Positions 28,365 through 38,499 of a stretch of DNA of 64,000 nt are shown here, piece after piece. Every line of letters starts with the position of its first letter. Position 1 is the stretch's first letter. Both the position numbers and the translations under genes were made by a program. Origin of the DNA: Gammaproteobacteria bacterium (GTDB lineage: Bacteria; Pseudomonadota; Gammaproteobacteria; HTCC5015); assembly GCA_013817245.1 (NCBI GenBank), contig JACDDA010000007.1, positions 81,111 through 145,110 of the forward strand, given 5' to 3'. The notes under the pieces are model-generated. The model did not search any database. It worked only from the letters and a program-made list of their open reading frames with translations, and had not been told where the DNA came from.

Positions 28365-28400
28365 CAATAGCAGAACGCTTTCGCAAGCGATCTGCTATTG
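28365..28400. terminator. bidirectional terminator between metH and the FadL-like gene
   Basis: Sixteen-base arms, 28365-28380 and 28385-28400, pair with a single A-A mismatch around TCGC. A-rich and T-rich runs flank it on both sides, so it can stop both converging transcripts. Confidence 0.7.
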
Positions 28401-28410
28401 AATAAAAGCT

Positions 28411-29454
28411 TTATCTCATTTTCACTGTCAACGCGACGGTAATAAAAGTTTCTGACAGCGTCACGCCATTTAAATCATAATCACGCACTTCATTGGCAAT
28501 ATCAACAGTGTAGTTTTCTGAAAAATTTGCACCAAAACCGAAAGTGCTGCTGTCATAATCATACGCTTGTGGTTTTTGCAGCGTTGTTTCTTCGGTCGCG
28601 GTAGCCGAACCAAAACGCAAAGCATAATTAATATTTTTAATCGGCATTGCTACTTCTAAGCCAAACGCGCTTTTTTCATATTGACCAATCACTGAAGAAC
28701 CTGAAGGAGTACTCGTGATTTTATCCCAAGCCAATGTTTCAATTTGATAATTCAAATTAAGTAAGGCAGACGCAATATTAAAACGGCCATTTAATCCTAA
28801 TGCCAAGGATTGCGGACGACCAAAATAACGATCTGCTGTATAAGTACCAAAATCTGCTTCTGTTTTATAAGTTAAACCCGCATTCAAACCCACCGTGCGC
28901 ATATTCAACAACGCACTGTGCAAACCAAAAGTAAAACCAAACGCATTATCTTCCCAAATAAAATCTTCACTAGCAGCAATCATGTCGAAACTCGCACCTA
29001 GCCCAATATAATCGTGCACGTCCCATGCACCTGCCACAGACCACTGTGAGTTTTTAATATTTTTGGCGCCTTCTAGACTGCTCGCAGGCAAGGTGTAATC
29101 TTGTAGTTGAAAATAAGCAAAACCATAATTATTAACGCGATAACTTATCCAGTGCACAAAAAAATCGTCTTGCGTTACTTCGCTTGGTGCGTCACTGCTA
29201 TAACTAGGCGCATTACCAACATTAATTGCAACTTCTGAATCAGGCGCATTCAACGACAAACCTGCGGGATTATAAAAAATAGCGGAGGCGTCATCTGCTT
29301 GACCAATAAACGCACCGGCCATACCAGCGGCACGAGTACCAGGCGTGGTGGCATTATATTCATAGGCAAGCGCGAGGTTGGCGACTAAACCCAACACTAC
29401 GCTCAACAATACACGGGCACTTAATAATTTTAACGTTTGATCAAACACGAACAC
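28411..29454 (-). CDS. outer membrane FadL/OmpP1-type transporter
   Basis: The 347-residue protein has a signal peptide (about 1-30, ending LALAYEY) and then TRAAGMAGAFIGQADDASAIFYNPAGLS, the N-terminal hatch signature of FadL-type channels, which take up long-chain fatty acids or other hydrophobic compounds. The rest is strand-rich with alternating aromatic residues. It is shorter than E. coli FadL (about 420), so the substrate should not be assumed to be fatty acids. It is convergent with metH. Confidence 0.85.
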   Translation of the reverse strand: MFVFDQTLKLLSARVLLSVVLGLVANLALAYEYNATTPGTRAAGMAGAFIGQADDASAIFYNPAGLSLNAPDSEVAINVGNAPSYSSDAPSEVTQDDFFVHWISYRVNNYGFAYFQLQDYTLPASSLEGAKNIKNSQWSVAGAWDVHDYIGLGASFDMIAASEDFIWEDNAFGFTFGLHSALLNMRTVGLNAGLTYKTEADFGTYTADRYFGRPQSLALGLNGRFNIASALLNLNYQIETLAWDKITSTPSGSSVIGQYEKSAFGLEVAMPIKNINYALRFGSATATEETTLQKPQAYDYDSSTFGFGANFSENYTVDIANEVRDYDLNGVTLSETFITVALTVKMR

Positions 29455-29513
29455 CTCCCACTTTATTAATCGTTTACTGATAACAAAATATCAGCAGATA
29501 GTTAGAGCAACAT

Positions 29514-30116
29514 TCATGACAAAAGAGCCAATAAATCCTGCGTCATTCTGGCGGTCAATCCCCACAAACGCTCGCCTTCGTAGTCGCGATAATACACTAG
29601 CTGAGCACGCAACGTCGCTACTGCCTCATTGCTAACCGAACTAACCGGCGAAACCCGTGGCTTCATTTCATAATTTTCAGCCTGTCGCAACCATTGCAAA
29701 GGCATGATCAAGGTGCGGCTGACTTCAGTGGTTTGCAAAACGAATGTTTGCGGCCATTCCAAAATACCAATCACGGGTGTGACTTGTACGCCGGTAATGC
29801 TAAGCATACTGGGTAAACACGCGAGCACCTCAATAGCTTCTGGCAAAACCCCAATTTCTTCTTGCGTTTCACGCAATGCAGTTTGTAATGGTGTTTCATC
29901 CGCACGTGCAATGCCGCCCGGAAATGCAATCTGACCACTGTGTATATCGTGCGGATTTTCAGCGCGCTTGATATATAACAAATACCATGCTTGTTCATGC
30001 CATACCAATGGCAATAATACCGCCGCGCGTTTTTGTGAAGTTGATGTTATAGCCGGCACTGAATCCACTAAGGCTTGCTGGATCAATTGACTTAATTGTG
30101 CGCGGCTCCAATTCAT
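29514..30116 (-). CDS. Nudix hydrolase, CoA pyrophosphatase type
   Basis: The 200-residue protein carries a complete Nudix box, GGIARADETPLQTALRETQEEIGV, preceded by GQIAFPGG and the NPHDIHSGQ segment typical of the NudL/CoA pyrophosphatase branch (PF00293, UPF0035-like signature). These enzymes split CoA and its derivatives into 4'-phosphopantetheine and ADP. It starts 13 bases after the ttcA stop on the same strand and is probably cotranscribed. Confidence 0.85.
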   Translation of the reverse strand: MNWSRAQLSQLIQQALVDSVPAITSTSQKRAAVLLPLVWHEQAWYLLYIKRAENPHDIHSGQIAFPGGIARADETPLQTALRETQEEIGVLPEAIEVLACLPSMLSITGVQVTPVIGILEWPQTFVLQTTEVSRTLIMPLQWLRQAENYEMKPRVSPVSSVSNEAVATLRAQLVYYRDYEGERLWGLTARMTQDLLALLS

Positions 30117-30129
30117 TAGAAAAACATTA

Positions 30130-31029
30130 TTAAATAAATTTTATGACTTGCGCTTTTATCGGCAGCGCTAGATCTTGCGTACGTTGAGATGAGGTATCAC
30201 AGGGATTGATTGAGACTTCATTATTGTTAGTTGCAGGCAGCGCCATGAAGTCATACAGCTCTGTATCCAGCATATGCGAAGGCGCGATATTAGACAAAGA
30301 CTGAAACAAGCTTTCGATACGACCTGGAAAGCGTTGTTGCCAGTCTTGCAACATGTTCTTAATCGCTTGACGCTGTAGATTTTCTTGCGAGCCGCATAAA
30401 TTACAAGGAATAATCGGATGCGCACGATATTGCGAGTATTTTTGAATATCGTGTTCAGCACAATACGCTAACGGTCTAATCACAATATTTTTACCGTCAT
30501 CACTTTTTAATTTCGGCGGCATGGTTTTTAACTTGCCGCCATAAAACATATTTAAAAATAAGGTTTCTAAAATATCATCACGATGATGGCCCAAAGCGAT
30601 TTTGGTAATCGCATTTTTTTGTGCAAACTCATACAAGGTGCCGCGCCGCAAGCGCGAACATAAACTGCACATCGTTTTGCCTTCCGGAATAATTTCTTTA
30701 ACGATGCTGTAGGTATCTTTTTCTAAAATCTGATAAGGCACACCGAGTGCTTGTAAATACTCAGGCAATACATGCACGGGGAAATCAGGCTGTTTCTGAT
30801 CGAGATTCACTGCTAACAATTCAAACTGAATGGGCGCACTGCGCTGCAAACTTAATAACATGTCCAACAAAGTATAAGAATCTTTGCCGCCCGATAAACA
30901 CACCATGACACGATCACCCGCTTCAATCATGCCGTAATCTTCAATCGCTTGTCCGACTTGACGGCGCAAGCGTTTCTCCAATTTTTTGGCAGTTACCGAG
31001 TGCGGGTAGTGAGTGAGCGTGTCTTGCAT
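30130..31029 (-). CDS. ttcA: tRNA 2-thiocytidine (s2C32) synthetase
   Basis: TtcA thiolates cytidine 32 of some tRNAs using an iron-sulfur cluster. The protein has the PP-loop [14 protein letters not shown], the first Cys pair in [11 protein letters not shown], the helix [20 protein letters not shown], and the third cluster ligand in [14 protein letters not shown]. From the ATG at 31029 it has 299 residues, near E. coli TtcA (311). The frame continues to 31053 but eight extra residues are not family-like. Sulfur for it comes ultimately from the assimilation genes in this window. Confidence 0.93.
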   Translation of the reverse strand: MQDTLTHYPHSVTAKKLEKRLRRQVGQAIEDYGMIEAGDRVMVCLSGGKDSYTLLDMLLSLQRSAPIQFELLAVNLDQKQPDFPVHVLPEYLQALGVPYQILEKDTYSIVKEIIPEGKTMCSLCSRLRRGTLYEFAQKNAITKIALGHHRDDILETLFLNMFYGGKLKTMPPKLKSDDGKNIVIRPLAYCAEHDIQKYSQYRAHPIIPCNLCGSQENLQRQAIKNMLQDWQQRFPGRIESLFQSLSNIAPSHMLDTELYDFMALPATNNNEVSINPCDTSSQRTQDLALPIKAQVIKFI

Positions 31030-31171
31030 AACGAAAATCCTCAAGGCAGCCATTATGCCCGATGGTGTTGGTAGATAGCATCAAGCTTTAATGTTTTTGG
31101 CCGCTAGGGTGGACTTACAGGCCGAGCGGCAGCAGGGCAAACACTCTATTAAGCGATGAAAAGGGATTTTC

Positions 31172-31363
31172 ATGTATAAAACCAACCACACCGGTATGTT
31201 GGGATATCTAGATCATTTGCGCAGTGATGCGCAGCAGTTAACTCATGAACAAGTGCAGGATTATTATGCGCGGTTAGAGCAGACACTCAATACGCTACAA
31301 CATGCATCCCATAAAAAAACCCTTCCGAAACAGCCGCCTAGACAGCTATCAGGGAAGGGTTAG
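31172..31363 (+). CDS. small hypothetical protein overlapping the gltA terminator
   Basis: A 63-residue frame from ATG 31172 (AAAGGG upstream) has a credible soluble N-terminal half, LGYLDHLRSDAQQLTHEQVQDYYARLEQ, likely helical. Its last fifteen codons overlap, on the other strand, the gltA terminator, which is an odd place for coding sequence. No homologue is recognised. It could be a real small protein or chance. Confidence 0.4.
   Translation: MYKTNHTGMLGYLDHLRSDAQQLTHEQVQDYYARLEQTLNTLQHASHKKTLPKQPPRQLSGKG
31311..31363 (-). terminator. intrinsic terminator of gltA
   Basis: On the minus strand AACCCTTCC (31361-31353) and GGAAGGGTT (31326-31318) enclose 26 bases and are followed by TTTTTTAT, a standard rho-independent terminator 44 bases after the gltA stop. 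Confidence 0.75.
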
Positions 31364-31406
31364 AGATCACGTTAATGCGTCGTTTTATACGCAACGCGCC
31401 ATTAAC

Positions 31407-32696
31407 TTAACGTTTTTTCAAATCCATTACATTGCGCGCCGCAGGGCCGGTATATAACTGACGCGGTCTGCCGATTTTTTTATTCGGATCGGCCATCATT
31501 TCGCTCCAATGCGAAATCCAACCTACCGTACGCGCAATCGCAAACATCACGGTAAACATTTCTACTGGGAATTTTAGTGCGCTGTAGATAATGCCGGAGT
31601 AAAAATCAACGTTTGGATACAATTTACGTTCAACAAAATATTCATCTTTCAAAGCAATTTCTTCTAAACGCATCGCTAATTCCATACGCGGATCGTTGCC
31701 GTATTTAGCCAATACTTCATGACAAATTTTCTTAATGATTTTAGCGCGCGGATCAAAATTGCGATAAACGCGATGACCAAAACCCATTAAGCGGAACGAA
31801 TCATTTTTGTCTTTAGCTTTCGCAATAAACTTGTCGATGTTTTTGACATCACCAATTTCATCCAACATGTGCAATACCGCTTCATTCGCGCCGCCATGTG
31901 CTGGCCCCCACAAACAAGCAATACCTGCGGCAATCGCTGCATACGGATTGGTGTCTGATGAACCGGCTAAACGTACTGTTGAAGTAGAAGCATTTTGTTC
32001 ATGATCGGCATGCAAGGTAAACAACACGTCTAACGCTTTTTCAGCAATCGGATCAATCACATAATCTTCTACTGGACGCGCAAACATCATGTGTAAAAAA
32101 TTACCGGTGTAACTTAAATCATTGCGCGGATACATAAAGGGTTCGCCAACAATGTGCTTATAACAAGCGGCGGCAATCGTCGGCATTTTTGCGATTAAGC
32201 GATGCGCAGTTAACATGCGATGCTCAGGATTTAAAATATCTAAATCATCGTGATAAAACGCTGACAAAGAACCTACTACGCCGGTCATCATCGCCATTGG
32301 ATGTGAATCATGGCGGAAACCTTTAAAAAATTGCAGCAAGGATTCATTGATTAAGGTGTGATGACTAATAGAATATTCAAACGCTTCTTTTTCTTTTGGA
32401 TTTGGCAATTCACCATTTAACAATAAATGGCTCACTTCCAAGAAAGAACATTTTTCTGCTAACTGTTCGATGGGATAACCACGATACATCAGCTCGCCTT
32501 TCTCACCATCTAAATAGGTGATCTCACTGCGACAACTTGCAGTGGATACAAAACCGGGGTCATACGTGAAATAACCGCTTTGTTTATTGAGCGGCGTAAT
32601 GTCGATGACGGGTGCGCCATACGTACCTTGATGGACATCAAGATCAAAACTTTTATTATTACTTGGATCTTGCAACGTAATTTTGGAATCGGCCAT
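31407..32696 (-). CDS. gltA: citrate synthase
   Basis: The 429-residue hexameric-type citrate synthase condenses acetyl-CoA and oxaloacetate at entry to the TCA cycle. Visible signatures are [20 protein letters not shown], the catalytic His regions [19 protein letters not shown] and [14 protein letters not shown], and [13 protein letters not shown] with the catalytic Asp. E. coli GltA has 427 residues. The ATG at 32696 has AAGGG six to seven bases upstream; the frame beyond it to 32789 has no family match. Confidence 0.95.
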   Translation of the reverse strand: MADSKITLQDPSNNKSFDLDVHQGTYGAPVIDITPLNKQSGYFTYDPGFVSTASCRSEITYLDGEKGELMYRGYPIEQLAEKCSFLEVSHLLLNGELPNPKEKEAFEYSISHHTLINESLLQFFKGFRHDSHPMAMMTGVVGSLSAFYHDDLDILNPEHRMLTAHRLIAKMPTIAAACYKHIVGEPFMYPRNDLSYTGNFLHMMFARPVEDYVIDPIAEKALDVLFTLHADHEQNASTSTVRLAGSSDTNPYAAIAAGIACLWGPAHGGANEAVLHMLDEIGDVKNIDKFIAKAKDKNDSFRLMGFGHRVYRNFDPRAKIIKKICHEVLAKYGNDPRMELAMRLEEIALKDEYFVERKLYPNVDFYSGIIYSALKFPVEMFTVMFAIARTVGWISHWSEMMADPNKKIGRPRQLYTGPAARNVMDLKKR

Positions 32697-33146
32697 AGCA
32701 AACCCTTTTTCTTGATTAAAACCGAGGTCTTTTGAACCCCACCGTATGCTGTCTTGTGGACAATATTTTGAATTGCCGATCACTTGCAACCGGCCTTATA
32801 AAACGCTTACTTCGGGTAGCTGTTTCCGGCAACCTGACTAACACCTTCGCCAATACCGAGAGGTTCGCTTAGGGTTGCAAAGGGTAGTAAAAATTGCGTC
32901 TTAACACAATCCCGTAATACGAATAAGCCGCCATCAACAGCTTAGCGGCCATGCTCCCCGCTCCCTAAAATTTTAAGCATCTTGCGCTGTTTGATCGGTG
33001 ACGGGGGCCTGTTGAGCATTCAACGCTAGTTGTTTGAATTCTAAAAAAAAATTCCTGATTAAGCGCGCACCAAAACGGATATACGTCCTCATCTAAACAC
33101 AAATTTACTGATATAGTCCTTCTTAATACAGACCTTACTACGCCCG
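32697..33146. other. intergenic region between gltA and the kinase gene
   Basis: About 450 bases separate two divergent genes. I see no open frame, tRNA or repeat. A tract of A residues (33041-33050 region) and AT-rich sequence before the kinase could hold promoters, but no box is convincing. Confidence 0.4.
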
Positions 33147-35759
33147 TTGCTAAACCATTTGGAATTGGCTTTGCTAAAAAAATTATCCCTCAAGTCAGAC
33201 TGGATCATCGGTTTCGCTGTTGTCATCGTGCTCATCGTACTCGGTGGGTCTAATACTATTCGTGATCTTGAATGGGGCGCTTATAACACCGCAGTTTGGA
33301 TCACACCGGATCGTCGTCCCAATCCACAAGTCGTCGTGGTTACCGTCGATGATGCCTCGATCAAGATGTTAGGTCGCTGGCCATGGACCCGCGATGAACT
33401 CACTACTATCACACGTAAACTCGATAATGCCGGCGCCACCGTTATTGGTTACACACTGCCCTTTGACGAACCGCAAAATCAACTCGCCTTGAGTGCGCTG
33501 AGTAATTATCGCGACAACGAAGTCGACAAAGACACGTTGCGCCTGCTCAATCTGGTTTTATTACAACTCAATACAGATCGTACCTTAGCTCACACCTTTA
33601 ACCGCACCGGCAATGTTTTGTTATCCGTGCCTTATACCGCATTAACCAGCCGACCCGCCCGGCCCAGTAAATTGCCCACCATTATGCAGCCGCATGTGAT
33701 TGAAGAATTGCTGTATCAAAAGGGTCAACATAATTGGTTCGCCGAATTTTTCCGTCCCAGCCGCACCATCAAAGTAGACGACATCATCGCGCCGGTAGGC
33801 GTCATTGGCCAAGCCGTGCGCGGCATCGGATTGGGCGTGGGACAACCGTCACTGGATGGTTTAAATGCGACCCGTCCCTTAATTGGCTTACACGGCGATC
33901 ATTACTTACCGTCTTTTGCCTTACAAGCCACTCGCTGGAGCAATGAATACCGCCAGAAAAAATTTGCGGTCACTTTTAAAGACGGCATTTTGTTAGATGG
34001 CAAAGCACTCATTACCGATAAACAATTCCGCGCTTATCCTATGTTTTATAAATGGAAAAATGATCAACCCCCTTTTCCTACATATTCTTTTGCGGATGTA
34101 TTTACCGATCGCGTGCCGCCTGATGCTTTCCAAGGAAAAATTGTTTTAATCGGCGCAACCATTGCGCGCCTTGAAGCGCCCGTTAAAACGCCCATCGCCA
34201 GTCCGATGGCGCCCGTGTTTTTAGAAGCGAACACCATCTCCGCATTACTTAACGGCGATCTTTATAGCGTACCCAGTTGGGCAACGCCAGGACGTTACTT
34301 AGCGTTTGTCATTGTGTGTTTATATTTAATGTTGATCTTACCGCGACTCAGTTTATCCACCGGTCTCGCCATCAGCAGTTTGTTATTAGTTGTCTTATTA
34401 AATGTGCATTTTATTGAAATGACGATTTATGCCACCTGGTTCCCGTTGATGGGTCCGATTGTGGCGTTGATTGGCGGACATTTATTACTCACCGCTAAAC
34501 ACTTAGTTGAAGCGCGCGTCGTGCGTTATCGTCAAGAATTATCCAACTCCAACAAATTACTCGGCCAATCTTATCAACTCCAAGCGCAGCTGGATTTAGC
34601 ATTTGAAAAATATCGTATCTGCGATCCTAGCGATGAATTGTTTGGCCTGTTATACAACTTAGGTTTAGATTACGAACGCAAACGCCAATTCAACAAAGCC
34701 ATCAACGTTTATAAACACATTCAAGAATATCAAGCCAAATACCGCGACATCGAAGAACGCATTAAAACTAATCTCAATACCAGTAACACCGTCGTGCTCG
34801 GCACCGGTGGCCAACGTAATGCGACTAATCATTCATTAGTAGCAGGCGAAGGCGTACAAAAACCTATGTTAGGTCGTTACCAAATTGAAAGTGAACTTGG
34901 ACGCGGCGCAATGGGCATGGTTTATCTTGGCACGGATCCAAAAATTGGTCGCACCGTCGCCATTAAAACCATGGCGTTATCCGATGAATTCGACGCGGCA
35001 CATTTAGAAGATGTTAAACAACGTTTCTTCCGTGAAGCAAAAACCGCCGGACGTTTAAATCATCCCAACATCGTCACCATTTATGACATTGGTGAAGAAC
35101 ACGATCTCGCTTATATCGCCATGGACTTCTTGCAAGGCAAAGACATGGCAAACTTCACCAAGCGCACCGAACTATTACCCATACCCGAAGTGATTAACGT
35201 CATCATTCAAGTCGCTAACGCGCTGGATTACGCACACAAACAAAAAATTGTGCATCGCGACATTAAACCCGCCAATATTATTTACGATAGACGCGCAAAA
35301 AAACCCAGCGTTACCGACTTTGGTATCGCGCATTTAACAGACACCAGCAGAACTAAAACCGGCACCATCCTCGGTACGCCATCATTCATGTCCCCAGAAC
35401 AACTCTCTGGTAAAAAAGTCGACGGACGTTCTGATTTATTTGCTTTAGGTGTAACGCTTTATCAACTCCTCACCGCCAGCCTGCCATTCACCGGTGACTC
35501 TATTTCAGCATTAATGTATTGCATCACCAATGATCCACCGCGCGACATTTTAAAACTCCGCCCCGGTTTACCTATTTGCTTAAAACAAGTCATCGAAAAA
35601 TCACTGGCTAAAGCACCCGAAGATCGTTTTCAAACCGGTCAAGAAATCGCCGTCGCATTACGTAAATGCATGCAATCCTTAAGCACCTTGCCCAATCGCA
35701 ATAAAGACATGGGCGAAGCGCCGCATGAAACATTACAGCGACGTTCAAACGATTCGTAA
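33147..35759 (+). CDS. membrane Ser/Thr protein kinase with extracellular CHASE2 domain
   Basis: The 870-residue protein has one TM helix near residues 20-36, a periplasmic CHASE2 sensor (about 40-385; VVVVTVDDASIKMLGRWPWTRDELTTI is characteristic), three TM helices at about 385-450, a helical linker with a single TPR-like unit (LGLDYERKRQFNKAINVYKHI), and a Hanks kinase from about 575: GRGAMGMVYLG, AIKT lysine, HRDIKPANI, TDFGIA, GTPSFMSPEQL. All catalytic residues are present. The frame begins at TTG codons (33147, 33159, 33165 or 33171), no ATG fits. It faces the Sel1-repeat gene, a possible partner. Confidence 0.88.
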   Translation: MLNHLELALLKKLSLKSDWIIGFAVVIVLIVLGGSNTIRDLEWGAYNTAVWITPDRRPNPQVVVVTVDDASIKMLGRWPWTRDELTTITRKLDNAGATVIGYTLPFDEPQNQLALSALSNYRDNEVDKDTLRLLNLVLLQLNTDRTLAHTFNRTGNVLLSVPYTALTSRPARPSKLPTIMQPHVIEELLYQKGQHNWFAEFFRPSRTIKVDDIIAPVGVIGQAVRGIGLGVGQPSLDGLNATRPLIGLHGDHYLPSFALQATRWSNEYRQKKFAVTFKDGILLDGKALITDKQFRAYPMFYKWKNDQPPFPTYSFADVFTDRVPPDAFQGKIVLIGATIARLEAPVKTPIASPMAPVFLEANTISALLNGDLYSVPSWATPGRYLAFVIVCLYLMLILPRLSLSTGLAISSLLLVVLLNVHFIEMTIYATWFPLMGPIVALIGGHLLLTAKHLVEARVVRYRQELSNSNKLLGQSYQLQAQLDLAFEKYRICDPSDELFGLLYNLGLDYERKRQFNKAINVYKHIQEYQAKYRDIEERIKTNLNTSNTVVLGTGGQRNATNHSLVAGEGVQKPMLGRYQIESELGRGAMGMVYLGTDPKIGRTVAIKTMALSDEFDAAHLEDVKQRFFREAKTAGRLNHPNIVTIYDIGEEHDLAYIAMDFLQGKDMANFTKRTELLPIPEVINVIIQVANALDYAHKQKIVHRDIKPANIIYDRRAKKPSVTDFGIAHLTDTSRTKTGTILGTPSFMSPEQLSGKKVDGRSDLFALGVTLYQLLTASLPFTGDSISALMYCITNDPPRDILKLRPGLPICLKQVIEKSLAKAPEDRFQTGQEIAVALRKCMQSLSTLPNRNKDMGEAPHETLQRRSNDS

Positions 35760-35813
35760 TCTTAGTTTTTTACTGCATTTAACTTATTACAAAATGTGAG
35801 CTGTTTTCTGCAA

Positions 35814-37898
35814 TTATTTTTTCTCAGCGCTTTCTTCTTTAGCCATAAATTGCTTTGCTTGCTCAAGGCCCGCTGCAGCCGCTTTTTGAATCCATTTCAT
35901 CTCCTCTGAATCATCACGCGGAACACCTTCGCCGCGGCCATACAACATCCCTAAATTATATTGTGCTGATGCATGATTTTGATCCGCTGCTTTTCGAAAC
36001 CACTTATATGCCTCCACATAATCTTGAGCAACACCTTTTCCATCGTAATACATTACCCCTAAATTAAATTGAGCTGACGCATAACCCTGCTCTGCTGCTT
36101 TACGATACCATTTAGATGCTTGTAAAAAATCTTTCGTAACTCCTTTGCCTCGATCATACATTACCCCTAAATTATTTTGTGCTGCCGCATAATTATGCTT
36201 TTCTGCTTTAAGATACCAATTCAACGCCTCAACAAAATCTTGCGGAACACCTTCGCCTCGGTCATACAGCATCCCTAAATGATATTGTTCTTGCGCTCCA
36301 TTCTGCTCTGCAGCTTTACGATACCATTTATATGCCTCTACAAAATTTTGCGAAACACCTTCACCTCGACTATACATCTGTCCTAAATTATATTGTGCTG
36401 AAGCATTATTTTGATCTGCAGCTTTCCGATACCATTTAGATGCCTCTACAAAATTTTGCGAAACACCTTCACCTCGACTATACATCTGTCCTAAATTATA
36501 TTGTGCTGAAGCATTATTTTGATCTGCAGCTTTCCGATACCATTTAGATGCTTCTGCAAAATCTTCTGGGACTCCGTAACCCTCGTAATACATTATCCCT
36601 AAATTATATTGTGCTGAAGCATCATTCTGCTCTGCTGCTTTACGATACCATTTATATGCTGCTACCAAATTTTGCGGAACACCTTCGCCTTGGCTATACA
36701 TTACCCCTAAATTATATTGCGCTGAAGCATTATTTTGATCTGCAGCTTTCTGAAACCATACTAAGGCTTCTGCAAAATCCTGCGCAACACCCTGCCCTTT
36801 GTAATACGTCAGCCCTACATTGAATTGCCCATCTCTATCATTCTGCTCTGCTGCTTTCCGGAACCATTTCAAAGCTTCTGTAAAATTTTGCGGAACGCCT
36901 TTACCTTTCGCGCACATCACTCCTAAATTCAATTGCGCTTTCACATTATTCTGCTCTGCTGCAATTCGATACCATTTAGATGCAGCTACAAAATCTTCTA
37001 CAACACCTTGACCCTTCTCATGCATGCCTCCTAAATCATTTTGTGCGGCCGCGTAATTCTGCTCTGCTGCTTTTCCATACCATTTCAAGGCCTCTACAAA
37101 ATCTTGTGGAACACCTTCGCCTCGAAAATACATAACCCCCAAATTATACTGAGCTAATACATTATTTTGATCTGCTGCTTTGCGAAACCACTTATATGCC
37201 TGTGCAGAATCTTGTAAGGCGCTAGCATCTTTCAGATACATTAACCCTAAGCTAATTTGTGCTGCTTCATGATTCTGATCTGCAGCTTTTCGATACCATT
37301 TCAATGCTTCTCCAAAATTTTGCGGAATACCTTCTCCTCGGTCATACAACACTCCTAAATTATATTGGGCTTGTGCCATATTTTTTTCTGCTGCTTTACG
37401 ATACCACTGCGAGGCCTCTACAGAATCTTGCAGAACACCTTCACCCCGATCATACAGTACCCCTAAATTATATTGTGCTTCTCCATGATTTTGATCTGCT
37501 GCCTTCTGAAACCATACCAAAGCTTCTGAAAAATCCTGCGCAACGCCTTGCCCTTTGTAATACATAAGCCCTAAATTAAATTGCGCTGATGCATTACCAT
37601 GATCGGCCGCTTTACGATACCATTTCAATGCCGTCACAAAATCTTGTGTAACGCCTTGACCTTCTGCATATATAAGGCCCAAATACACCTGTGCAATTAT
37701 ATTTTTGTTTTCAGCAAGCTGTAAAAATAATTTTAGAGCTTGCTTATACTGTTTTTCATCATAAGTATTAATAGCTTTTTTTAATTCAGCAGAAGTATCT
37801 AATAATATTTTAGAATTTATCGCATCGTTTTCAACAGCGAGAGCTAAAGCACTATTTGCCAGCATAAAGATATAACAGATTAATTTTTTAAATCGCAT
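35814..37898 (-). CDS. exported Sel1-repeat protein with 17 repeats
   Basis: From ATG 37898 the protein has 694 residues and a signal peptide ending ALALAVE. After a short TPR-like start come 17 consecutive Sel1-like repeats of 36 residues each, consensus A-x-A-Q-Y-N-L-G-x-M-Y-x-x-G-E-G-V-x-Q-(D/N)-F-x-E-A-x-K-W-Y-R-K-A-A. They form an alpha solenoid for protein binding in the periplasm. Repeats 12 and 13 are encoded by identical 108-base units, showing recent expansion. The ATG at 37898 follows AGGGCTT; the frame runs up to 37973 without a signal peptide. Confidence 0.88.
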   Translation of the reverse strand: MRFKKLICYIFMLANSALALAVENDAINSKILLDTSAELKKAINTYDEKQYKQALKLFLQLAENKNIIAQVYLGLIYAEGQGVTQDFVTALKWYRKAADHGNASAQFNLGLMYYKGQGVAQDFSEALVWFQKAADQNHGEAQYNLGVLYDRGEGVLQDSVEASQWYRKAAEKNMAQAQYNLGVLYDRGEGIPQNFGEALKWYRKAADQNHEAAQISLGLMYLKDASALQDSAQAYKWFRKAADQNNVLAQYNLGVMYFRGEGVPQDFVEALKWYGKAAEQNYAAAQNDLGGMHEKGQGVVEDFVAASKWYRIAAEQNNVKAQLNLGVMCAKGKGVPQNFTEALKWFRKAAEQNDRDGQFNVGLTYYKGQGVAQDFAEALVWFQKAADQNNASAQYNLGVMYSQGEGVPQNLVAAYKWYRKAAEQNDASAQYNLGIMYYEGYGVPEDFAEASKWYRKAADQNNASAQYNLGQMYSRGEGVSQNFVEASKWYRKAADQNNASAQYNLGQMYSRGEGVSQNFVEAYKWYRKAAEQNGAQEQYHLGMLYDRGEGVPQDFVEALNWYLKAEKHNYAAAQNNLGVMYDRGKGVTKDFLQASKWYRKAAEQGYASAQFNLGVMYYDGKGVAQDYVEAYKWFRKAADQNHASAQYNLGMLYGRGEGVPRDDSEEMKWIQKAAAAGLEQAKQFMAKEESAEKK
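36333..36548 (-). repeat. identical tandem 108-base units inside the Sel1 gene
   Basis: Bases 36333-36440 and 36441-36548 read the same from TGCCTCTAC to CCATTTAGA. They encode one complete Sel1 repeat each, so copy-number change keeps the frame. Confidence 0.9.
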
Positions 37899-37973
37899 AT
37901 AAGCCCTAGGTTTTAAAATCACAATCACTTCCGTATATTTCATCCTTGTTATGATGGCATGAATTTTACCCAT

Positions 37974-38180
37974 ATTTTTATCTGATGCACCAATTTAAAT
38001 AAACCGATCTTCAATTCTTTTCATAAGCAGTTCGAATAAAGTCTCATGCGCCAACACAATCTGAGAGGAATGGCTGGGGTCTTCCCGGGGGTTGCCTGTA
38101 AATATCAGGCTCTATCCAGAGTTACATTTTAATTAGCCGGCGCATGCTTTTTAACGTGTATATGAAACGAAGCGACAACG
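37974..38180. other. intergenic region upstream of the Sel1 gene
   Basis: No gene, tRNA or clear promoter is seen between the Sel1 gene and repeat copy D. There is a C/G tract (CCCGGGGG at about 38087). Confidence 0.35.
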
Positions 38181-38474
38181 CCCGTTATGGTGTGCCGAGT
38201 TGTGTTTAAGGGGTAACGGCACATGAACAGGGATGTTCAGGTGAGCCGAGCCGCGATAGGACATCGCGTCTCGGCGACGCGTCAGCCTTTAAAGATAACG
38301 AAGAAATACTGGAATGGAATTTCATTCCATTCCAGTACGTGACATCGGGAAAGTATTTTTTGGTGACTTTTTGTTACGACCGCAGATTTTTGCTCCTGCA
38401 AAATCCGCATTCATGCCATCCATGGCAATCAAAAGTTACTCGCTGTAGTCGCGCAGCGACGAGCGAAACGCTTT
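38181..38474 (+). repeat. structured repeat, copy D
   Basis: It begins CCCGTTATGG and ends CGAAACGCTTTT like copy C. It contains ACATGAACA-GGGA-TGTTCAGGT (38221-38242, one mismatch), a strong hairpin GCCGAG-C-CGCGAT / ATCGCG-T-CTCGGC with AGGAC in the loop (38245-38275), and a 14-base palindrome with TTC loop (38307-38337) that differs from copy C by two compensated pairs. Copy C's third and fourth GGA hairpins are absent; instead it has the GCAGATTTTTGC / TGCCATCCATGGCA module found in copies A and B. Confidence 0.88.
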
Positions 38475-38499
38475 TAAATGTTACAAATAAACTAAAAAC

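Noticed and set aside
36548..36823. Open frames on the plus strand within the Sel1 gene (35855-37567)
   Set aside because: Antisense shadows of the repeat array; their composition repeats with the 108-base period.
35814..37898. CRISPR-like regular 108-base repeats
   Set aside because: The period comes from Sel1 coding repeats with diverged sequences; no spacers.
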